Shown here piece after piece: positions 8,619-17,449 of a DNA stretch of 28,484 bases. The stretch spans positions 1-28,484 of the forward strand of contig JBMSQB010000059.1 of assembly GCA_049423065.1 (NCBI GenBank), written 5' to 3'. Source of the stretch: SYIM01 sp041182885 (GTDB taxonomy: Bacteria; Pseudomonadota; Gammaproteobacteria; Burkholderiales; Burkholderiaceae_E). Position 1 is the first letter of the stretch; each line of letters begins with the position of its first letter. Both the position numbers and the translations under genes were made by a program. The notes under the pieces were generated by a model. It saw nothing but the letters and a program-made list of their open reading frames with translations. It ran no database searches and was not told the origin of the DNA.

Positions 8619-10655
8619 TCAATGCCGGACCATCGGCAGGACGACAAACAGCAACAGCACTGCAACGCCGACGATCATGGTGACTGCGTAGGTGTTGATG
8701 CGACCGGTCTGCACATGGCGGAGCATGGCCGCAAAGCCGCCCACCAACCTGGCGCTTCCGTTGACCGCCACACCATCGATCAACTCCTGATCCCCACGTT
8801 TCCAGAGCGATCGGCCAAGAAAACGTGCGCCGGCGGCAAAGACCACCTCGTTGAGACGATCGAGGTAGTACTTGTTCTCGAGCAGGCGATGGAGCCCCGC
8901 AAACCGCTGCTTGATGCCTTCCGGCAACGCCGGATTGACGAGGTACATGTACCAGGCCGCCCCCACCCCCGCAATCATGAGCACGAAGGGCAAGGTCTGG
9001 AAGGCATGCACACCCATGGCGACCGGACCGTGGAAGTGCGACGCAATTTCTGCAAGCGCCGGGTGGCTGTCGAGCACCGCGATCACGCCATCGAAATAGC
9101 CGCCAAACAGCATGGGACCCACCGTGAGAAAACCGATGGCGAGGGAGGGAATGGCGAGCAGCAGCAAGGGAAGTGTGACCACCCAGGGCGATTCATGCGG
9201 CTTGTCGCCGGCTGCGAGTCCGTGGTGATGATGGTCGTCGTGCGCCGCGTCGGCGTGTCCGTGATCGCCCGAATGCCCCCACCTTTCCTTGCCATGGAAC
9301 ACCAGGAAATACATCCGGAACGAATAAAACGCGGTAACGAATACCCCCGCCATCACTGCGAAATACGCGAATCCTGCGCCCGGCACATTGGCAGCCTTGG
9401 CCGCCTCGATGATCAGGTCCTTGGAGTAAAAACCCGACAGGAACGGCGTACCAATCAGCGCGAGCGAGCCAACCAGCGAAGTGATCCAGGTGAGCGGCAT
9501 GTACTTGCGCAGCCCCCCCATGTTGCGGATGTCCTGATCGTGATGCATGCCGATGATCACCGAGCCCGCAGCGAGGAACAGAAGCGCCTTGAAGAACGCA
9601 TGGGTCATCAGATGGAATACCGCGATTCCGTAGGCGGAGGCCCCGAGCGCCACGGTCATGTAGCCGAGCTGCGACAGCGTGGAGTAGGCCACCACCCGCT
9701 TGATGTCGTTCTGGACAATTCCGAGAAAGCCCATGAAAAGTGCGGTGATGGCGCCGATCACCATCACGAAACCAAGCGCGGTATCGGACAGCTCGAAGAG
9801 CGGGGACATGCGCGCCACCATGAAGATGCCGGCAGTCACCATGGTGGCGGCGTGAATCAGCGCCGAGATCGGCGTGGGACCTTCCATGGAATCGGGCAGC
9901 CAGACATGGAGGGGAAATTGCGCGGATTTCCCCATGGCACCGATGAACAGACAGATGCAGGTGACTGTGAGCAGAGACCACTCGGCCTCGCCCATGAGGT
10001 TGAGCGTGGCACGCGCCAGATCGGGGGCGGCCTCGAACACCTCCACGTAATCGAGGCTGCCGAAATAAACCAGCACCAGGCCGATGCCGAGCACAAACCC
10101 GAAATCGCCCACCCGGTTGACCAGGAACGCCTTCAGGTTGGCATAGATGGCGGTTGGCCGCGTGAACCAGAAACCGATGAGCAGATAAGAGACCAGACCC
10201 ACCGCCTCCCAGCCGAAGAACAGCTGGAGGAAGTTGTTGGCCATGACCAGCATCATCATCGCGAAGGTGAAGAGCGAGATGTAGCTGAAAAACCGCTGGT
10301 ATCCGGGATCGTCGGCCATGTAGCCAATGGTGTAGATGTGCACCATCAGCGACACAAACGTGACCACGCACATCATGGTGGCGGTGAGCGTGTCGATCAG
10401 GAACCCGACCTCCAGGCGGACATCGCCAATTACCGCCCACTCGTAGAGCGTGCCGTTGAAGGTGTTGCCGGCCAGCACATCGGCCAGGGTCCAGAAGGAC
10501 GCGCCGCAGGACGCCGCCACGCCGGTGATGGTGGCCCAGTGCGAGGCAGTGCGACCGATGGCGCGACCGAACAGGCCCGCGATGATGGCGCCAGCCAGCG
10601 GGGCAAACGCAGCAAGCAGATAAGCCAGTTTCATGTCAGCGTGCATGCCGGTCAT
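8619..10655 (-). CDS. nuoL: NADH:quinone oxidoreductase subunit L
   Basis: NuoL is the distal antiporter-like subunit of complex I, carrying the long lateral helix. The product is up to 678 residues. The conserved helix-5 glutamate is E150 (FFGWEAVGLVSYLLIG), and HVWLPDSMEGPTPISALIHAATMV and the IKRVVAYSTLSQLGYM block mark the channel. The ATG at 10655 overlaps the nuoK stop codon (ATGA). However, the Shine-Dalgarno-like GAAGGG abuts that ATG and is better spaced for the in-frame ATG at 10646; 10634 is a third option. An unusual His-rich loop (residues 454-491) lies between membrane helices and is described in the findings. The C-terminal part carries the amphipathic helix region and a final membrane anchor. 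Confidence 0.97.
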   Translation of the reverse strand: MTGMHADMKLAYLLAAFAPLAGAIIAGLFGRAIGRTASHWATITGVAASCGASFWTLADVLAGNTFNGTLYEWAVIGDVRLEVGFLIDTLTATMMCVVTFVSLMVHIYTIGYMADDPGYQRFFSYISLFTFAMMMLVMANNFLQLFFGWEAVGLVSYLLIGFWFTRPTAIYANLKAFLVNRVGDFGFVLGIGLVLVYFGSLDYVEVFEAAPDLARATLNLMGEAEWSLLTVTCICLFIGAMGKSAQFPLHVWLPDSMEGPTPISALIHAATMVTAGIFMVARMSPLFELSDTALGFVMVIGAITALFMGFLGIVQNDIKRVVAYSTLSQLGYMTVALGASAYGIAVFHLMTHAFFKALLFLAAGSVIIGMHHDQDIRNMGGLRKYMPLTWITSLVGSLALIGTPFLSGFYSKDLIIEAAKAANVPGAGFAYFAVMAGVFVTAFYSFRMYFLVFHGKERWGHSGDHGHADAAHDDHHHHGLAAGDKPHESPWVVTLPLLLLAIPSLAIGFLTVGPMLFGGYFDGVIAVLDSHPALAEIASHFHGPVAMGVHAFQTLPFVLMIAGVGAAWYMYLVNPALPEGIKQRFAGLHRLLENKYYLDRLNEVVFAAGARFLGRSLWKRGDQELIDGVAVNGSARLVGGFAAMLRHVQTGRINTYAVTMIVGVAVLLLFVVLPMVRH

Positions 10656-10960
10656 CCCTTCAGGCTGCCGAGATCTTCAACGTCGATACTGCGCAGGTTG
10701 CGAAACAGCACGACCAGAATCGCCAGGCCGATCGCCGACTCGGCGGCCGCCACGGTGAGGATGAAAAACACGAACACCTGACCCGCCATGTCACCCAGGA
10801 AGTGCGAGAAAGCAATGAAGTTGAGGTTGACCGCGAGCAGCATGAGTTCGATTGCCATCAGCACGATGATGACGTTGCGGCGGTTGAGGAAAATGCCGAC
10901 GATACTGATCGCAAACAGAATGGCGCCAAGCGTGAGGTAATGGGCAAGCGTGAGCGTCAT
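10652..10960 (-). CDS. nuoK: NADH:quinone oxidoreductase subunit K
   Basis: NuoK is a small three-helix subunit of the membrane arm of complex I that takes part in proton translocation. The 102-residue length is normal. The two conserved membrane glutamates are present at E38 (in LMAIELMLLAVNLNF) and E74 (in LTVAAAESAIGLAI). The gene starts 5 bases after the nuoJ stop codon and its own stop overlaps the first nuoL ATG by four bases, so translation of J, K and L is probably coupled. No alternative start is needed. Confidence 0.98.
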   Translation of the reverse strand: MTLTLAHYLTLGAILFAISIVGIFLNRRNVIIVLMAIELMLLAVNLNFIAFSHFLGDMAGQVFVFFILTVAAAESAIGLAILVVLFRNLRSIDVEDLGSLKG

Positions 10961-10965
10961 GGTGA

Positions 10966-11631
10966 TCAGCCCTGTCGCGGCGGGGAAGGAGGCGAGGCGT
11001 CGACGCCAGCCTGCGCATCGGCATCCGCAGCCCCGGCGCGGGGTTCGGCGGGCATCGGTACCAGCCGGATTCTGTCTTCGCGCCGGGTACGAACCGCAGC
11101 CGAAGGATCGTTGTAGCGGGAGTCCTTGCGGCGACGAAGCGTAAGTGCGATGGCAGCGATGATCGCCACCAGCAGAATGACGGCTGCGATTTCCACCGGG
11201 TAGATGTACTCGGTGTAGAGCACCTCGCCCAGAAGCTGGGTATTGCCTGGGCCACCACTCGACGCGTCAAGCGGCGGCAACGGCCGATCGAGGCGGCTCC
11301 AGATCACCAGCGCCAGTTCGCCCACCACCACACCGCCCACCAGCAGCGCCACCGGAAGATTGCGCCAGAAGCCTTCGCGCATCCGGTCGAGGTTGATGTC
11401 CAGCATCATCACCACAAACAGGAACAGCACCATCACCGCGCCCACATAGACGAGCACCAGCGTGATGGCAAGGAACTCGGCGCCGAGCAGCATCCAGATG
11501 CAGGCCGCCGAGCAGAAGGCGAGCACCAGAAACAGCGCCGAGTGAACCGGGTTGCGTGCGGAGATCACCCGCAGCGCCGACAACACGGTGACGGCGGAGA
11601 AAACATAGAAAAGTACGGTCGGGGCGTCCAT
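10966..11631 (-). CDS. nuoJ: NADH:quinone oxidoreductase subunit J
   Basis: NuoJ is a five-helix membrane subunit of complex I. Its third helix contains a pi-bulge thought to take part in coupling quinone reduction to pumping. The 221-residue product shows the family signature near the N-terminus (ARNPVHSALFLVLAFCSAA) and AEFLAITLVLVYVGAVMVLFLFV with the conserved tyrosine. After the last helix (about residue 165) there is a long cytoplasmic tail of about 55 residues, first Arg-rich (LRRRKDSRYNDPSAAVRTR) and then Ala/Pro-rich. The tail is probably variable between species. The gene lies 36 bases after nuoI and 5 bases before nuoK. Confidence 0.97.
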   Translation of the reverse strand: MDAPTVLFYVFSAVTVLSALRVISARNPVHSALFLVLAFCSAACIWMLLGAEFLAITLVLVYVGAVMVLFLFVVMMLDINLDRMREGFWRNLPVALLVGGVVVGELALVIWSRLDRPLPPLDASSGGPGNTQLLGEVLYTEYIYPVEIAAVILLVAIIAAIALTLRRRKDSRYNDPSAAVRTRREDRIRLVPMPAEPRAGAADADAQAGVDASPPSPPRQG

Positions 11632-11667
11632 GTTTTGGGGCGTGTCCGTCAGACCGGCGGGTGCCGG

Positions 11668-12153
11668 TCAGCGGTACTTCGCATCGGCCTCCCTGTTGGC
11701 GGCGATTTCCTTCTCATAGCGATCGCCGACCGCCAGCAGCATCTCTTTGGTGAAATAGAGATCGCCGCGCTTTTCGCCGTGGTATTCGTGAATATGCGTT
11801 TCAACGATGGAATCCACCGGGCAGCTTTCTTCGCAAAAGCCGCAGAAGATGCACTTGGTGAGATCGATGTCGTAACGCGTGGTGCGACGGGTGTTGTCGG
11901 CTCGCACTTCGGATTCGATGGTGATCGCCAGGGCGGGACACACCGCCTCGCAGAGCTTGCAGGCAATGCAGCGCTCTTCGCCGTTGGGATAACGGCGCAG
12001 GGCATGCAGACCGCGGAATCGCGGCGACATCGGGGTTTTTTCTTCCGGATACTGAACCGTGATCTTGCGGGCGAAAAAATATCGCCCGGTGAGCGCGAGA
12101 CCCTTCAGCATCTCGCTCAACATGAAACTCGACAGGAACTCCTTCACCGCCAT
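11668..12153 (-). CDS. nuoI: NADH:quinone oxidoreductase subunit I (2x[4Fe-4S])
   Basis: NuoI is a ferredoxin-like peripheral-arm subunit that passes electrons through clusters N6a and N6b towards N2. The 161-residue protein has both CxxCxxCxxxCP motifs, at C62/65/68/72 (CIACKLCEAVCP) and C101/104/107/111 (CIFCGFCEESCP). The frame is open back to 12210, inside nuoH. The ATG at 12153 is preferred because it has a GAGG Shine-Dalgarno sequence about 9 bases upstream, starts 10 bases after the nuoH stop, and gives the usual family length beginning MAVKEFLSSFMLSE. Confidence 0.97.
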   Translation of the reverse strand: MAVKEFLSSFMLSEMLKGLALTGRYFFARKITVQYPEEKTPMSPRFRGLHALRRYPNGEERCIACKLCEAVCPALAITIESEVRADNTRRTTRYDIDLTKCIFCGFCEESCPVDSIVETHIHEYHGEKRGDLYFTKEMLLAVGDRYEKEIAANREADAKYR

Positions 12154-12163
12154 GGTCTTGGCC

Positions 12164-13237
12164 TCACTTCCAGATGTTCCAGGGCGTCTGCATCCAGATC
12201 GCGACGACAACCAGCCACACGAGCGTCACCGGAATGAAAATCTTCCAGCCCAGCCGCATGATGTGGTCGTAGCGGTAGCGCGGGAACGACGCGCGAAACC
12301 AGATAAAGAGCGACACCACGACAAAGGTCTTGATACCCAGCCAGATCCAGCCCGGGATCCAGTTGAGAACGGGCCAGTCCAGCGGCGGTGCCCAGCCCCC
12401 CAGAAACATGATCGAGGCCACCGCCGACAGAAGAATCATGTTGGCGTATTCGGCAAGGAAGAAAATGGCAAAGCCCATGCCGGAATATTCGATCATGTGG
12501 CCCGCGACAATCTCGGATTCACCTTCCACCACATCGAAAGGATGGCGGTTGGTTTCCGCTACCGACGAGATCACATAGACCACGAAAACCGGCAGGAGCG
12601 GCAGCCAGTTCCAGGACAGGAAATTGAGCCCGATGTCGGCAAAGTAGCCCTCACCCTGACGCAACACGATGTCGGTCATGTTGAGGCTGCCCGACACCAT
12701 GAGCACCACCACCAGCGCAAAGCCGATGGCCAGCTCGTAAGAGACCATCTGCGCCGAGGCCCGCATGGCGCCCAGGAACGCATACTTCGAATTCGAGGCC
12801 CAGCCGGCAATGATCACGCCGTACACCTCGAGCGAGGTGATCGCCATGAGGAGCAGCAGCCCCGCGTTGACATTGGCAAGCGCCTGCTCGGGCCCGAACG
12901 GAATGACCACCCACGCCGCCATCGCAGGCATGATCGTCATGATCGGGCCGATGACATACAGCACGGGATTGGCACGTGCCGGGGTGATGACCTCTTTCAG
13001 CAACAGCTTGAGGGCGTCGGCGATGGGCTGAAGCAGCCCGAAAGGCCCGACCCGGTTGGGTCCCAGCCTGATGTGCATGAAGCCGATCATCTTGCGTTCC
13101 CACAAGGTGAGATAGGCCACGCAGCCCATGATGGGCAGCACGAGCAGGATGATCTTGATCAGATTCCAGACGACCGGCCACGCCGCGCCCAGCGCGCCGG
13201 CGCCCCATTGGGTGAAGCCGTCGATCAGCGCGTCCAT
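12164..13237 (-). CDS. nuoH: NADH:quinone oxidoreductase subunit H
   Basis: NuoH is the membrane subunit that forms the heel of complex I and much of the quinone-binding cavity. The 357-residue, eight-helix product carries the family signatures ERKMIGFMHIRLGPNRVGP (first cytoplasmic loop) and SSVAETNRHPFDVVEGESE (quinone-chamber loop with several conserved acids). The ATG at 13237 shares one base with the nuoG stop codon (TGATG), so translation is likely coupled. It ends 10 bases before the start of nuoI. Length and motifs are normal. Confidence 0.98.
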   Translation of the reverse strand: MDALIDGFTQWGAGALGAAWPVVWNLIKIILLVLPIMGCVAYLTLWERKMIGFMHIRLGPNRVGPFGLLQPIADALKLLLKEVITPARANPVLYVIGPIMTIMPAMAAWVVIPFGPEQALANVNAGLLLLMAITSLEVYGVIIAGWASNSKYAFLGAMRASAQMVSYELAIGFALVVVLMVSGSLNMTDIVLRQGEGYFADIGLNFLSWNWLPLLPVFVVYVISSVAETNRHPFDVVEGESEIVAGHMIEYSGMGFAIFFLAEYANMILLSAVASIMFLGGWAPPLDWPVLNWIPGWIWLGIKTFVVVSLFIWFRASFPRYRYDHIMRLGWKIFIPVTLVWLVVVAIWMQTPWNIWK

Positions 13238-15585
13238 CAGGCGGCTCCGGTGACGGTAACCGGCCCGGCCAGACTGGCCAGACCTGCGGTGGTCGGATGC
13301 GCAGCCGCAATTCGCAGCACCTTGTCGGCGAGCGTGTCGTCGAGCTCGAGTTCGAGGAGCGCATGACCAGTCACGCCTGCGGCGGTCTGCTCGATCCGCA
13401 CGCGGGTGCCGGCCGCGAGGCCAAGCGCGCCAAGCGTCCGCGCATTGGCCCGCGCCCGCGGCGCACGGGCATCGCGTGTCTGCTGAAGGCTGTCCGCGCG
13501 GCGCACCAGCGGATCCGAAAAATAGATGGGGACATCGGCCAGCCGCTCCAGCCCCGCAGAAGCGGCAGCCACTGGCGCCTGTGGCTCGCCTGCCACCTGG
13601 TTGTTGAGACGGCTTTCCCAGCCTGCTGGCAGCGCGGCAGCGCGCACCGCCTCGGCGCTATCGAACTGCGTACCGGTGATGCCCGCGAGATCGGCAAGCA
13701 CCCGAAGCACTTTCCAACCAGGGCGCGACTGGCCCGCGGGGCGAACGACGCCATTGAACGCCTGGAGACGGCCTTCGCAGTTCACGAAGCTGCCTGCGGT
13801 TTCGGTAAATGGCGTGATCGGCAGCAGACAGTCGGCAAGCTCGAGCAGTTCCGGCGAGCGGAATGCGGTGAGCGCGATCACCGACTGCGCAGCACCCAAC
13901 GCTGCGCGGGCCACTGCCGGCAAGGCATGGTCGAGCGTGGGCTCGTTGTTGAGCAGGAGATAGGCTGCGCGGGGCTGCTCCACCATGGCACGGGCATCCA
14001 GCGCCCCGGCATCGGGTACCGCGCCGGCCAGCCAGGCACCCACCGTGTTGGCCCCCTCGGTGAGAACACCCAGGCGGGCGCCGCAGATCTGGGCCACGGA
14101 TTGCGCAAGCTGCAACAGCGCCGACTGCTGAGGGTGTTGCGATACCGCATTACCCAGCAGGATGGAGACCGATTGTCCCGAGGCCAGCAGCTCCGCGACT
14201 TGCGTGGCAGCCGCCGACGGCTCGACCGTCGCGAGATACGCCGGCACCGCCACCGACTTGATCCGGGCAAGCGCCACAGCAACGCCAGCAAGCGCACCAG
14301 CCCATTCGGACGGGGCGACAGTTTGTCGAACCGCCACCGGCATCAAGAGATCTTCGGCGGCCGCATGCAAGGACGCGATCCGCGTGCCGCGGCGAACCGC
14401 CGCGCGAATCCGGGCTGCGAGCAGCGGATGGTCCTTCCGCAGGAACGACCCAACGATGAACAGCCGGTCAGATTGCGCCAGCGTTTCAATCGACATGCCC
14501 AGCCAGGGTACCCCCGCGCGTGCAGCGTCGGCAGACGAATCGAGCTCGCGCAGGCGAACATCGACATTGCCGCCCCCCAGCCCGCGCACCAGCCGGCCAA
14601 GCAGATAAGACTCTTCAACGGTGCTGTTCGCCGAACCGAGGGCGCCAATCGCCTGACCGCCAAGCTCGTCACGAACACGAGTGAGCGCATGAGCGGCGTA
14701 CTCGAGCGCGGTTTGCCATTCGACGGTTTGCCACTGTCCATCCTGACGGATCATCGGCTCGGTGAGCCGGTCGGGGCTGTTGAGCCCCTCATAGGAAAAC
14801 CGGTCACGGTCGGAGATCCAGCACTCGTTGACCGCCTCGTTATCGAGCGGCACCACCCGCATGACGCGATCGGCCTTCACCTGAACGACGATGTTGGAGC
14901 CGAGTGAATCATGCGGGGCGATGGAACGGCGACGCGCAAGTTCCCAGGTGCGGGCGCTGTAGCGGAAGGGTTTGCTGGTGAGCGCGCCCACCGGACAGAC
15001 ATCGATCATGTTGCCGGAGAGTTCGGAGTCAACCGACCGTCCCACGAAGCTCATGATTTCGGAGTGCTCGCCACGGCCGGCCATGCCGAGTTCCATCACT
15101 CCCGCCACTTCCTGGCCGAAGCGTACACAGCGTGTGCAATGAATGCAGCGGCTCATTTCCTCGGCGGAAATGAGCGGGCCCATGGGCTTGTGGAAGATGA
15201 CGCGCTTTTCTTCGTGATAGCGCGACGCCGAGCCGCCGTAGCCCACCGCAAGATCCTGCAACTGACACTCACCCCCCTGATCGCAGATCGGACAATCGAG
15301 CGGGTGATTGATGAGCAGGAACTCCATCACGCCTTTCTGTGCGGAGATGGCGCGCTCGGAGCGGGTTTGCACCTTCATTCCCGGGGCAACCGGCGTGGCA
15401 CATGCCGGCAGCGGCTTCGGTGCCTTCTCGACGTCAACCAGACACATGCGGCAGTTGGCCGCGATCGAGAGCTTCTTGTGATAGCAGAAATGCGGTACGA
15501 ACAGCCCAAGCTTCTCGGCCGCATGCATCACCATGCTGCCGGGGGGAACCTCGACCTTCTGTCCGTCAACTTCGAGCTCGATCAT
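13237..15585 (-). CDS. nuoG: NADH:quinone oxidoreductase subunit G
   Basis: NuoG is the largest peripheral-arm subunit of complex I, carrying several clusters of the electron wire. Numbering from the ATG at 15585 (782 residues), the ligands are C34/C45/C48/C62 for [2Fe-2S] N1b, H94/C98/C101/C107 for N5, and C147/C150/C153/C197 for N4. The cysteines that would bind the extra N7 cluster, found in E. coli and Thermus, are absent, as in mitochondrial enzymes. The remaining 560 residues form a molybdopterin-oxidoreductase-like domain that is degenerate and rich in Ala. The frame is open back to 15642 into nuoF, but the ATG at 15585 follows an AGGA ribosome-binding site about 10 bases upstream and starts exactly with the ferredoxin fold (MIELEVDGQKVEV). 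Confidence 0.97.
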   Translation of the reverse strand: MIELEVDGQKVEVPPGSMVMHAAEKLGLFVPHFCYHKKLSIAANCRMCLVDVEKAPKPLPACATPVAPGMKVQTRSERAISAQKGVMEFLLINHPLDCPICDQGGECQLQDLAVGYGGSASRYHEEKRVIFHKPMGPLISAEEMSRCIHCTRCVRFGQEVAGVMELGMAGRGEHSEIMSFVGRSVDSELSGNMIDVCPVGALTSKPFRYSARTWELARRRSIAPHDSLGSNIVVQVKADRVMRVVPLDNEAVNECWISDRDRFSYEGLNSPDRLTEPMIRQDGQWQTVEWQTALEYAAHALTRVRDELGGQAIGALGSANSTVEESYLLGRLVRGLGGGNVDVRLRELDSSADAARAGVPWLGMSIETLAQSDRLFIVGSFLRKDHPLLAARIRAAVRRGTRIASLHAAAEDLLMPVAVRQTVAPSEWAGALAGVAVALARIKSVAVPAYLATVEPSAAATQVAELLASGQSVSILLGNAVSQHPQQSALLQLAQSVAQICGARLGVLTEGANTVGAWLAGAVPDAGALDARAMVEQPRAAYLLLNNEPTLDHALPAVARAALGAAQSVIALTAFRSPELLELADCLLPITPFTETAGSFVNCEGRLQAFNGVVRPAGQSRPGWKVLRVLADLAGITGTQFDSAEAVRAAALPAGWESRLNNQVAGEPQAPVAAASAGLERLADVPIYFSDPLVRRADSLQQTRDARAPRARANARTLGALGLAAGTRVRIEQTAAGVTGHALLELELDDTLADKVLRIAAAHPTTAGLASLAGPVTVTGAA

Positions 15586-15601
15586 GCTTGTGGAGTCCTG
15601 A

Positions 15602-16939
15602 TCACAGATAGGTCGGCACCATGCAGCGCCGGTGCTCGACATGCCAGGCGAATTCGTCGCGATAATGCTTGAGGAACGCCCTCACCGGCATGGCCGCCGC
15701 ATCACCCAGCGCACAGATGGTGCGGCCCTGGATGTTGTCGGCAATGCGGTTGAGTTCGTCGAGATCAGCCATCGTGCCCTCGCCATGCTCGATGCGATGC
15801 ACCAGTCGCCAGAGCCATCCTGTGCCCTCACGGCAAGGGGTGCACTGGCCGCATGACTCTTCGTAATAGAAATAGGACAGTCGCAGGAGCGACTTCACCG
15901 CACAGCGGGTTTCATCCATCACGATGACCGCGCCCGACCCCAGCATGGAACCCGCTTTTGAAATGGAGTCGTAGTCCATATCGGTGGCCATCATGATCTC
16001 GGCGGGAAGCACGGGCATGGACGATCCGCCAGGGATCACCATCTTGAGCTTCCGACCACCGCGCACCCCACCCGCGAGTTCCAGCAGTTTGGCAAACGGC
16101 GTACCGAGCGGAATTTCATAGTTGCCCGGCCGCTCGACATCACCCGAGATCGAGAACACCTTGGTGCCACCATTGTTGGGCTTGCCGACTTCGAGGTAGG
16201 CCGGACCGCCGTTGCGGATGATCCAGGGCACTGCCGCAAACGACTCGGTGTTGTTGATGGTGGTGGGCTTGCCGTAGAGGCCAAAACTCGCAGGAAAAGG
16301 CGGCTTGAAACGGGGCTGGCCTTTCTTGCCTTCGAGCGACTCGAGGAGCGCGGTTTCCTCGCCGCAGATGTAGGCCCCGTATCCGTGGAACGCATGCAAC
16401 TGGAACGAGAACCCTGAGCCGAGGATGTTGTCACCCAGATAGCCGGCGGCACGCGCCTCGTCGAGGGCTTCCTCGAAGCGCTCGTAAACGGAAAAAATCT
16501 CGCCGTGAATGTAGTTGTAACCGACGCCGATCCCCATGGCGTAGGCTGCGATCGCCATGCCCTCGATCACGATGTGCGGGTTGTAGCGCAGGATGTCGCG
16601 GTCTTTGAAGGTGCCGGGCTCGCCCTCGTCGGAGTTGCACACCAGATATTTGGGACCGGTGTACTGCTTGGGCATGAAGCTCCATTTGAGCCCGGTGGGA
16701 AAGCCCGCACCACCCCGCCCGCGCAGCCCCGAGGCCTTGACCTCGGCAATAACCTGCTCGGGGGTCAGCCCCTCGGTGAGAATACGGCGCAAGGCCTTGT
16801 AGCCGTCGCGCTGTTCGTAGTCCTTCAACCGCCAGCCGTCGGGCGAGGTGAGCCCCGCCAGAATCTGCGGCTTGATGTGCCGGCCATGGAAACAGGATTC
16901 CTGGGCCCGGGCGTCGATCAGCAGGTCTTTGGCTCCCAT
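15602..16939 (-). CDS. nuoF: NADH:quinone oxidoreductase subunit F (FMN, NADH-binding)
   Basis: NuoF is the electron entry point of complex I: it binds NADH and FMN and cluster N3. The 445-residue protein has the Gly-rich NADH/FMN loop GLRGRGGAGFPTGLKW (residues 71-86), the FMN site CNSDEGEPGTFKDRD (101-115), and N3 ligands C363, C366, C369 and C409 (ESCGQCTPCREGT and TICALGD). Start and length fit the family. The gene begins 12 bases after nuoE and ends 16 bases before nuoG. Confidence 0.98.
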   Translation of the reverse strand: MGAKDLLIDARAQESCFHGRHIKPQILAGLTSPDGWRLKDYEQRDGYKALRRILTEGLTPEQVIAEVKASGLRGRGGAGFPTGLKWSFMPKQYTGPKYLVCNSDEGEPGTFKDRDILRYNPHIVIEGMAIAAYAMGIGVGYNYIHGEIFSVYERFEEALDEARAAGYLGDNILGSGFSFQLHAFHGYGAYICGEETALLESLEGKKGQPRFKPPFPASFGLYGKPTTINNTESFAAVPWIIRNGGPAYLEVGKPNNGGTKVFSISGDVERPGNYEIPLGTPFAKLLELAGGVRGGRKLKMVIPGGSSMPVLPAEIMMATDMDYDSISKAGSMLGSGAVIVMDETRCAVKSLLRLSYFYYEESCGQCTPCREGTGWLWRLVHRIEHGEGTMADLDELNRIADNIQGRTICALGDAAAMPVRAFLKHYRDEFAWHVEHRRCMVPTYL

Positions 16940-16951
16940 GGCCTCTCTTCC

Positions 16952-17449
16952 TCAGCCCTTCGCCTTCAGTTCATCGATCAACGCGTCCAGCTTCACGTTG
17001 TCCATGAAACTGCACATGCGCTTGTTGTTGACCAGCAGCACGGGAGCATCGCCGCACGCGCCCTGGCACTCGCTTTCCTTGAGCGTGAAGAGGCCGTCCT
17101 CGGTGGTTTCACCGTAGTTGATGCCCAGACGCTCCTTGAGGTATTCCCCGGCCTTGGCGCCATCGCGCAATGCGCAAGGCAGGCAGGTGCAGATGGCGAG
17201 CTTGAACTTGCCCACCGGGCGCGTGTCGTACATGTTGTAGAACGTGGCCACTTCATGCACTGCAATGGGCGGCATCTCGAGCACCGCAGCGACCGCTTCG
17301 ATCACCTCGGGTGACACCCACCCATGCTCGTCCTGCGCGATGGCAAGCGCCGCCATCACCGCCGACTGCTTCTGGTCGGCCGGGTATTTGCGCACCTCCC
17401 GGTCGATGCGGGCCCGGGCCTCGGCAGACAGCAGCGAAACCGCGCTCAT
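16952..17449 (-). CDS. nuoE: NADH:quinone oxidoreductase subunit E ([2Fe-2S] N1a)
   Basis: NuoE is a thioredoxin-fold peripheral-arm subunit carrying the off-path [2Fe-2S] cluster N1a. The 165-residue product has the expected ligand spacing: C87 and C92 (in CTCLPC) and C128 and C132 (in CQGACGDAP). An N-terminal helical domain includes YPADQKQSAVMAALAIAQ, typical of the family. The ATG overlaps the nuoD stop codon by four bases (ATGA), so D and E are probably translationally coupled. Confidence 0.98.
   Translation of the reverse strand: MSAVSLLSAEARARIDREVRKYPADQKQSAVMAALAIAQDEHGWVSPEVIEAVAAVLEMPPIAVHEVATFYNMYDTRPVGKFKLAICTCLPCALRDGAKAGEYLKERLGINYGETTEDGLFTLKESECQGACGDAPVLLVNNKRMCSFMDNVKLDALIDELKAKG

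Noticed and set aside
9193..10440. 415-codon minus-strand frame inside nuoL in another frame
   Set aside because: It is a same-strand overlapping frame within nuoL, with a low-complexity His/Gly/Arg product; the nuoL frame has clear family motifs.
8250..10781. 843-codon plus-strand open frame opposite nuoL and nuoM
   Set aside because: It lies wholly antisense to two intact, well-recognised genes. Its protein is His/Gln/Arg/Asp-rich and matches no fold. Long shadow frames are expected opposite GC-rich membrane-protein genes.
12059..13366. 435-codon plus-strand open frame opposite nuoH and nuoI
   Set aside because: It is a codon-bias shadow of nuoH, with an His/Asp/Arg-rich product and no recognisable domain.
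13297..14907. 536-codon plus-strand open frame opposite nuoG
   Set aside because: It is antisense to the conserved nuoG gene, with Arg/His-rich low-information composition and no ribosome-binding site that stands out.
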